This document shows positions 58,531 through 64,000 of a DNA stretch of 64,000 bases, in pieces (positions within the stretch are counted from its first letter, which is position 1; every line of letters begins with the position of its first letter). The position numbers and the translations under genes were made by a program. The stretch lies in contig QOOS01000001.1 of assembly GCA_003331425.1 (NCBI GenBank), positions 1 through 64,000 of the forward strand. Direction: 5' to 3'. Origin of the DNA: Candidatus Nitrosopumilus sp. (GTDB lineage: Archaea > Thermoproteota > Nitrososphaeria > Nitrososphaerales > Nitrosopumilaceae). Under the pieces are notes generated by a model. It saw nothing but the letters and a program-made list of their open reading frames with translations, was not told where the DNA came from and searched no databases.

Positions 58531-59673
58531 TTAGTTTAACATTTGAATTTGAGTTTTAAATTCATTCCATCCAATTTTGCCATTTTGATTAACATCTACA
58601 AAGCCAGTATTACAATTATACTGATTTAATCTTTCAATTACATGTTCACTGGTACCCAGACTTGAACCACCGCCTAAAGTGATTGTTTGATCACCAATTT
58701 TTTGCTCTTCTGTAACACAACTGCTTGCTTGTTGATCAATATACCTAAACCATGTCATAAATTCAATATTTGATTCATTTTGAGCATAAAAATCAAATAA
58801 TTTCTCTACAAATATTTTTTGAGAATCATCATTTCCTTCTACAAAATTAGAAGTACTCCAACTTAATTCAAAAAATCCTATTTTTTTATTTGGTACAATT
58901 TCAAAAATCTTATTCAAATCTTCAATTGCTTCATCAGGATTTTTACTTATTTCATTTAACGTATCGGTTGGAGTGTATGAAAATGCAACAAAATCACCTA
59001 ATGCTAATTCTTCTACAACATTGTTGAGATTTTTATTTAATACATTATGTAAAGCAAATGAATTACCAAATTTAACATCAGGATGTTTTTGTTTTATTTC
59101 ATCATATACATTAGAAAATAATTCTTGATATACTGGAATAAATCGTTCTTGGTATCTAAATTGTGATTCAGTGTCACCAGCAATTATAACAGAATCAATA
59201 ATATGATAACGTGAAAGAACAGCATCCAAAACTGTAACTAATTCATCTTGATTAATTCCATTCAGTGTAGGTTTTCCAATCCATTTTGGAAATGGTCCTA
59301 ATGTTTCTCCATTAATTATCGAAAAGTAAAGAGTTACTTTATGATTATTTTTTTCATTTAATCCCATTAAAATATCAGATTGCAACCAATCAAATTTTCC
59401 TTCTACAGGTTCTATCACATTCCAATAAAGGTAAACATTACTTCTACCTATTCCAGATGAAGATGCATCTGTAAAAATGTCATCTAATTGTTTCAATGTA
59501 ACGGATGAAGAAGGGGAATTAATTACCATTCCAATTGATTCGTTGTTTGTTTGAGTTGAAACTTGAGGTATTGTTGTATTAGTATCATCTATAGAATTAT
59601 CAGACATAATTAAAACAAAAACTAATGCAATTACAATAAAAACAGGAAGTATGCCTAGTTTTTTCTTATCCAT
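58531..59673 (-). CDS. Membrane-anchored glycosidase-like protein with EF-hand
   Basis: 380 residues. An N-terminal anchor (about 7-24) precedes a TIM-barrel-like region: LYWNVIEPVEGKFDWLQSD (typical of family GH42/GH10-like folds, with W and E), later VIIAGDTESQF, FAFSYTP-like and FELSWS. The C-terminus has an EF-hand, DVNQNGKIGWNEF (Asp, Asn, Asn and Glu ligands). It is probably external and may act on a surface glycan. Catalytic Glu pairs cannot be proven from sequence. It overlaps no neighbour; Nep1 follows after 1 base. Confidence 0.75.
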   Translation of the reverse strand: MDKKKLGILPVFIVIALVFVLIMSDNSIDDTNTTIPQVSTQTNNESIGMVINSPSSSVTLKQLDDIFTDASSSGIGRSNVYLYWNVIEPVEGKFDWLQSDILMGLNEKNNHKVTLYFSIINGETLGPFPKWIGKPTLNGINQDELVTVLDAVLSRYHIIDSVIIAGDTESQFRYQERFIPVYQELFSNVYDEIKQKHPDVKFGNSFALHNVLNKNLNNVVEELALGDFVAFSYTPTDTLNEISKNPDEAIEDLNKIFEIVPNKKIGFFELSWSTSNFVEGNDDSQKIFVEKLFDFYAQNESNIEFMTWFRYIDQQASSCVTEEQKIGDQTITLGGGSSLGTSEHVIERLNQYNCNTGFVDVNQNGKIGWNEFKTQIQMLN

Positions 59674-59719
59674 GAGGGTAACAAAATAAAAGAAAGTAAA
59701 AAAGTTGTGATTCTGTTAT

Positions 59720-62371
59720 TTATCCAGAAGTACAACCGCTGTATCCACACTCGATACAGATACTACAACCTTCTACAAAGACAAGATTATTTTTACAGGT
59801 AGGACACAGACGTTCCTCTGGAACTTCTTCTTGTTTTGGAGCTTCAATCTTTATTTCTTCATCATGAACTTTTAGTGCTAGTGATGCACCAACTTGTGTT
59901 TTTATGTACTTGTTTGTGATATTTTCATGGATGTAAGATAGCATGTATTCACTTGGTGCAACTTCAAATGTTTTTTCTGCATTTTCACTTGTCATGTGAA
60001 GAACTTGTTTATGTCTAGAACCATCACGGTATACAGTCATACCTTTGAGTCCAAGTTCGTGTGCTAGCAAATATGATGATTTGACATCTTCAGCTGTTAC
60101 ATCATATGGCATGTTGATTGTTTTTGCAATTGCATTTCCAATCCAATCTTGCCATACACTTTGAGCCATAAGGTGATCAGCCCAGTGTATATCCATTGCA
60201 GTTACAAATACTTCTTGCATCCATTGTGGAATTTCGTCAATTCCACTCAATGAACCATAGTTGTCTGCAATCTTTTCAAGTATTTCATCTGTGTAAAGAC
60301 CTTCATCTCTAAGAGCTTCTTCAAGAATCTTATTTGTGTAAAAGAATCTTCCAACAGTTACTCTTTTCTCAAATACAAGTGCAAATGCTGGTTCCATTCC
60401 ATTTGAACAATCTGCAATCATAGAAAGGGTTCCAGTTGGTGCTACAGTAGTAGTTAGTACATTTCTAATTCCATGCTTTTTGATTTTTTCTATCAATGGA
60501 CCCCATTCAAATGAATGAGCACTTTTAGATTTTTCATAATATCCAGCTACTGGAATTTTACCTTCAGGATATTCTGTCTTGGAACATAATGGGAACTCAC
60601 CACGAGATGTAGCAAGTGCAACACTTTCTTCCATAGAATAGTAAGTAAGTGCTTCAGAGAGTTTTGATTGTAGTTCATAGCCTTCTTTGGAATTATATGG
60701 AATTTTGAGTTTGTATAATAGATCTGCTACACCCATAACTCCCAATCCAATTCTTCGAGACTCTTTTGAGGCTACGTTGATTTCAGGGACTGGATAATGA
60801 TTTACATCAATGATATTATCCAAAAATCTTGTTGTTTTTCTAATAATTTCTTCATATCCTTGCCAATCAAATTCGTAAGAACCATCTGCTTGTTTTTGCG
60901 CATAGTTTACTAAATTGATTGAGCCTAGATTGCAAGACTCGTATGGGTAAAGGCTTTGTTCACCACATGGATTTGTTGCTCTAAGTGGAGCTTGTCTTGC
61001 TTTAGCAAATACATTGTATTTGTTAATTTGATCAAAGAAGATCAATCCAGGTTCTGCACTTTTCCATGCAGACAATGCAATTAGATCAATTAATTGATGT
61101 GCGTTAATTTCTTTAACTGGTTTTCTATCACGTGGACTTCTTAAGACATAATTTCCATCTTCAGTATTTACAAGTGCATTCCAGAAATCTTCCCAAATAC
61201 CAACACTGACGTTAAAGTTTTCTAAAACACCAGGTTCTGTTTTGTTTGTAATGAATTTTTCAACATCAGGATGCCATGCTTCAATAATTCCCATGTTTGC
61301 ACCACGTCTTTTACCACCTTGTTTAACAACTTCAGTGACTGTATTGATGATGTTCATAAAAGATACTGGACCGGATGCAACACCAGAAGTTGATGCGACA
61401 ATGTCACCTTCTTCACGAAGATCAGAATAATTAATTCCAACTCCACCACCAGATTTGAAAATTAATGCAGCATCAGAAGTAGATTTCATAATCTCTTCCA
61501 TTCCATCATTCATTCCAAGTACAAAGCATGCAGATAGTTGTCCTAATCTTCCACCAGCATTCATCATTGTTGGTGAATTTGGCAAAAAGTTTTGTGCAGT
61601 CATCATTTCAAAGTATTCAGTAATTCTATCAGAATAAACTTCAAGTTTTTTGGCTGCTAATAATGTCAAAAGATCTTTGAAACTTACTTTCATTTGGCCT
61701 TTGTTTGCAAGTGTGACATAGTGATTGATTAGAGATCTAAAATGCCATTTGTTGAAGAAATAATCTCCTACTTTGAATTTATAATCAAAAGCATCCAATT
61801 TTTCAAGATATGATTTTGCTTCATCAATATCTTGTGTATTATTTCCAGATTTATCAAATATTTGAGAATCATACAACATATCTCCAATTCCAACTAGAAC
61901 TGCAACTCTCTCAAACATTTGTGTTGGAGTCTCAATTATCTCACTTTTTGAGTTTCTGAAGAGGTATCTTGAGGCTAAAACTCTCAAACAATTTAGATCA
62001 AATTTCTTTGAAACCGGATCTAATGATTTTAGGTTTAAAACTCTCATTTTCTCATCTCTGAGTTTTCGTCTTTCGTGTCTGTAAACTATGTAAGATTTTG
62101 CGATATCACTATTACCACTATCAATTAAAGTTGATTCTACAATATCTTGAATATCCTCTACAGTTGGTGATTTCTCACTTGTGAATCCCTGTTCAACAAG
62201 TTTGTTAAGCACTTCTCCTGCTAGTTTGTCTGCAGCACCACGGTCGGCTTTGGAGGTGGCGGCTAATGCCTGGTATATGGCATTTGAAATTTTATCTAAA
62301 TCGAAAGCCGTAACTGTACCATTACGTTTACGGATCTCATTGATCGTATTTTCTATTTGTGAATTATCCAT
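59720..62371 (-). CDS. nrdJ: Adenosylcobalamin-dependent ribonucleotide reductase (class II)
   Basis: 883 residues from the ATG at 62371 (MDNSQIENTINEI). An ATP-cone (about 1-95) is followed by the reductase core, with SACFVLGMNDGMEEIM, KSGGGVGINYSDLR, NPCGEQSLYPYESCNLGSINL (active Cys) and TVAPTGTLSMIADCSNGMEP. A C-terminal zinc-type Cys cluster (CPTCKNNL and CIECGYSGC) completes it. It makes deoxyribonucleotides without needing oxygen. No intein interrupts it. A GGGAG ribosome site lies about 8 bases before this ATG, supporting it over the one at 62389. Confidence 0.95.
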   Translation of the reverse strand: MDNSQIENTINEIRKRNGTVTAFDLDKISNAIYQALAATSKADRGAADKLAGEVLNKLVEQGFTSEKSPTVEDIQDIVESTLIDSGNSDIAKSYIVYRHERRKLRDEKMRVLNLKSLDPVSKKFDLNCLRVLASRYLFRNSKSEIIETPTQMFERVAVLVGIGDMLYDSQIFDKSGNNTQDIDEAKSYLEKLDAFDYKFKVGDYFFNKWHFRSLINHYVTLANKGQMKVSFKDLLTLLAAKKLEVYSDRITEYFEMMTAQNFLPNSPTMMNAGGRLGQLSACFVLGMNDGMEEIMKSTSDAALIFKSGGGVGINYSDLREEGDIVASTSGVASGPVSFMNIINTVTEVVKQGGKRRGANMGIIEAWHPDVEKFITNKTEPGVLENFNVSVGIWEDFWNALVNTEDGNYVLRSPRDRKPVKEINAHQLIDLIALSAWKSAEPGLIFFDQINKYNVFAKARQAPLRATNPCGEQSLYPYESCNLGSINLVNYAQKQADGSYEFDWQGYEEIIRKTTRFLDNIIDVNHYPVPEINVASKESRRIGLGVMGVADLLYKLKIPYNSKEGYELQSKLSEALTYYSMEESVALATSRGEFPLCSKTEYPEGKIPVAGYYEKSKSAHSFEWGPLIEKIKKHGIRNVLTTTVAPTGTLSMIADCSNGMEPAFALVFEKRVTVGRFFYTNKILEEALRDEGLYTDEILEKIADNYGSLSGIDEIPQWMQEVFVTAMDIHWADHLMAQSVWQDWIGNAIAKTINMPYDVTAEDVKSSYLLAHELGLKGMTVYRDGSRHKQVLHMTSENAEKTFEVAPSEYMLSYIHENITNKYIKTQVGASLALKVHDEEIKIEAPKQEEVPEERLCPTCKNNLVFVEGCSICIECGYSGCTSG

Positions 62372-62404
62372 TATAATATCTCCCACCATAGTAGAATACT
62401 AGCA

Positions 62405-62412
62405 TCTATAAA
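62405..62412 (-). promoter_or_regulatory. TATA-box promoter of nrdJ
   Basis: The minus-strand GTTTATAG is centred about 38 bases before the ATG at 62371. It would start transcription near 62382, after the upstream ATG at 62389, which favours the later start. Confidence 0.5.
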
Positions 62413-62459
62413 CTTTCAATAGAAAATAATTCAAATTTTGGTTGAACATTATTTACAAC

Positions 62460-62486
62460 GGTACAAAATTCATTGTAATGGTACAA
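62460..62486. promoter_or_regulatory. Tandem operator candidate upstream of nrdJ
   Basis: GGTACAA occurs at 62460-62466 and again at 62480-62486, exactly 20 bases apart, about two helical turns. They lie 50-75 bases upstream of the nrdJ TATA element. Two copies on one DNA face suit a dimeric or cooperative regulator, but this is pattern only. Confidence 0.35.
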
Positions 62487-62620
62487 GTATGATGAATGAT
62501 GTAACGAGTATCGTAAAAACATTGAGAACATAACCAACTAGTTAATAGTAATGAAAACATATTCTATGTTTGCATTACGAAGATCGCTTACACTACTTAC
62601 AAAATATGATTTGTTGAGAC

Positions 62621-64000
62621 TTAAACAATCCAAGGAGATTTGCATTTTGGACATTTCTCTTCATATGGTTCATCCTTAAATCCACATTCACCACAAATAG
62701 GGGTTTTTCTAACTAGTTTAAAAGATGGCACTAGTTCTGCAGTTTTTTCAATTGATTTTTTGATTTCATCGGCTTTCAAGTTTTTATCAATATCTAAGGT
62801 AACGAGTAATCCACCATTAAGTAATTTTGAGATTTTATTAGATTCAGAAATAATTTCAGACTTTGCAGTATATTCATCAATTTCTGAAGAATTGATAACA
62901 GTGCCTTGAGAATAAAAATCACTTTCCATAGAATTAAGACTAGAATTTTTGCCATATTTTTCACCATCAAGGGTTGCAAATCTAGAAGAACCTTCAGTTT
63001 CAGTCATAGAAATAGTCACATTGTCGCCTAGTTCTTTACCCTTTTTAGCGCCAACATCAACTGCAGTCTCAATCACTTTGTGAAGTATAGCACGACCATC
63101 CTTATTGTCTTTAAAGCCTAAAATGTTAAAAACAGACTCTCTAAGACCAACTAGATTTATGACCAAAGAGACAGAACTTCTTTGCATATATTGAGTATTT
63201 TTAGCAAGAATAGGATTTAATCCTCTTCTGGTTAAATCTGAGATTTCTTTTTTTCTAAGTGCCATTGAAGCCAATGCAGGTTTCATTAACAAAGCTAATC
63301 TTGCTCTAAAGTAAGTCTCATCTTTGTTTGATTCAAATGCCAATCTAGGAAGATTGATAGAAACAGACTGCAAGTTGATTGCAAGTGAACTAGTGGATTT
63401 TGAAGAACCATTAGTTACTCCATTACTAGCAGTTTGACCTTTTGCAATCATTACTTTACCTCCAAGTAACAATATTTCAGAGATATCTTGTGACACGTCA
63501 GTTATTTTTCCTTTTTCGTTATCAATTATCAAACCAATTTTTGGTATTGGTGTAATTGCAACATAATTTTTGTATGCATTAATGATTGAATGAATTATTT
63601 TTGTATCAGAACCTAATTGTAATCGAATTGATATATTTGTACTAACTTTATTGTACTTTGAAGTTGTAGAAGCAGTTGCAAATGTATTAGTTAATTTTTC
63701 TTCAAGTTCTGGAAGTGACTTTGAATGTTTTGCAAATACTGCAACTAATCCATCTAATACAACTTCCTTTGAAGCTTCTTTTGATAAAAGTGAAATTAAA
63801 ACAGATAAAGAACTTGTAATTTCATTTAGTTGTTTTGAAACATTGATTCTTGATACATCAAGATATTTTCCTCCAAGATCAAGTCCATCGTCAAGTAATT
63901 CTTTTGCATTTACAAATATTGTATCAGGAATCATAGACCAAACTCCAGGATTTGAAATATGTATATCTCCAGATAAGTGGTTGTCAGCTACATCTTTTGG
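62621..64000 (-). CDS. NrdD-like ribonucleotide reductase homologue, 3' part; no glycyl-radical site
   Basis: The frame is open to the window edge, so the N-terminus is missing (about 459 residues seen). Family features: VADNHLSGDIHI-like start at the edge, SVSINLPRLAFE, RRGLNPILAKNTQYMQRSSVSLVINLVGLRE and ISMTETEGSSRFATLD. A zinc ribbon (CGECGFKDEPYEEKCPKCKSPW) ends the protein, where class III enzymes continue to the glycyl-radical motif RVxGY. That part is absent. It may be a repurposed paralogue. It is the gene upstream of nrdJ on the same strand. Confidence 0.8.
   Translation of the reverse strand, partial: PKDVADNHLSGDIHISNPGVWSMIPDTIFVNAKELLDDGLDLGGKYLDVSRINVSKQLNEITSSLSVLISLLSKEASKEVVLDGLVAVFAKHSKSLPELEEKLTNTFATASTTSKYNKVSTNISIRLQLGSDTKIIHSIINAYKNYVAITPIPKIGLIIDNEKGKITDVSQDISEILLLGGKVMIAKGQTASNGVTNGSSKSTSSLAINLQSVSINLPRLAFESNKDETYFRARLALLMKPALASMALRKKEISDLTRRGLNPILAKNTQYMQRSSVSLVINLVGLRESVFNILGFKDNKDGRAILHKVIETAVDVGAKKGKELGDNVTISMTETEGSSRFATLDGEKYGKNSSLNSMESDFYSQGTVINSSEIDEYTAKSEIISESNKISKLLNGGLLVTLDIDKNLKADEIKKSIEKTAELVPSFKLVRKTPICGECGFKDEPYEEKCPKCKSPWIV

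Noticed and set aside
59720-62371. Intein in nrdJ
   Set aside because: Family motifs run without a gap and no splicing-domain motifs are present.

Overview
The window is a contiguous stretch of an AT-rich archaeal chromosome. It almost certainly comes from an ammonia-oxidising thaumarchaeon of the Nitrosopumilus/Nitrosarchaeum type. The evidence is archaeal translation and transcription genes (aIF5B, L7Ae, S28e, L24e, L37e, S19e, TFE, NAC, Nep1, RNase P component 4, Trm56, PDCD5, Sm-like protein), 4-hydroxybutyryl-CoA dehydratase beside a fused ADP-forming acyl-CoA synthetase (the 3-hydroxypropionate/4-hydroxybutyrate CO2-fixation cycle), an aerobic haem-copper oxidase with blue-copper partners, F420-linked genes, and many small zinc-ribbon proteins. 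Genes are densely packed on both strands. I found no insertion sequence, integrase, CRISPR array or other mobile element, and no gene-free stretch longer than about 300 bases.

Layout. 0-1.2 kb: the end of a CFI-box surface protein, a tiny zinc ribbon and a thioredoxin. 1.2-5.5 kb (minus): infB-ndk-rpl24e-rps28e-rpl7ae and phosphoglucosamine mutase. 5.6-9.4 kb (plus): tRNA-Leu, a PurU-like deformylase, a creatininase-family (ArfB-like) protein, Sm-like protein, L37e, a coiled-coil protein and rpiA. 9.4-14.2 kb: a hydantoinase-family enzyme, tRNA-Ala, three proteins ending in the same zinc-ribbon pattern, thioredoxin and signal peptidase. 14.2-17.9 kb: the two 4-hydroxybutyrate enzymes. 18-27 kb: RNase HI, radical SAM protein, stress protein, class III cyclase, glycosyltransferase, aspartate kinase, IlvE and methyltransferase. 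27-32 kb: an SRPBCC protein and the terminal oxidase cluster (half-size haem A synthase, double cupredoxin, CoxA, and a subunit II divided between two genes). 32-38 kb: phosphatase, NpdG, FMN protein, aminotransferase, tRNA-Arg and several orphan genes. 38-43 kb: thioesterase, UbiD-family decarboxylase, zinc-finger proteins, NAC and PUA. 43-47 kb: PhoU-like regulator, HflX, Trm56, TFE and hemerythrin. 47.8-52.1 kb: riboflavin operon. 52-57.7 kb: TPR protein, CitE-like lyase, MDR dehydrogenase, PDCD5, S19e, a large surface protein and RNase P component. 57.7-64 kb: tRNA-Gly, Nep1, a glycosidase-like surface protein, class II ribonucleotide reductase and an NrdD-like protein cut by the window edge.

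How genes work together. The riboflavin operon holds RibE, RibB, RibH, an ArfA-type GTP cyclohydrolase, an ArfC/RibD-C reductase and, between these last two, a metal-dependent deaminase-type amidohydrolase. That enzyme is a good candidate for the pyrimidine deaminase step, for which no standard gene is visible. The ArfB-like protein at 6.6 kb would supply the deformylation step. The oxidase cluster, the CO2-fixation pair and the biosynthetic genes (Asp kinase, IlvE, pyrimidine-type amidohydrolase, ribose phosphate isomerase) fit an aerobic autotroph. The other observations I rate highest are the divided CoxII, the NrdD-like protein without a glycyl-radical site, and a tandem operator candidate upstream of nrdJ.
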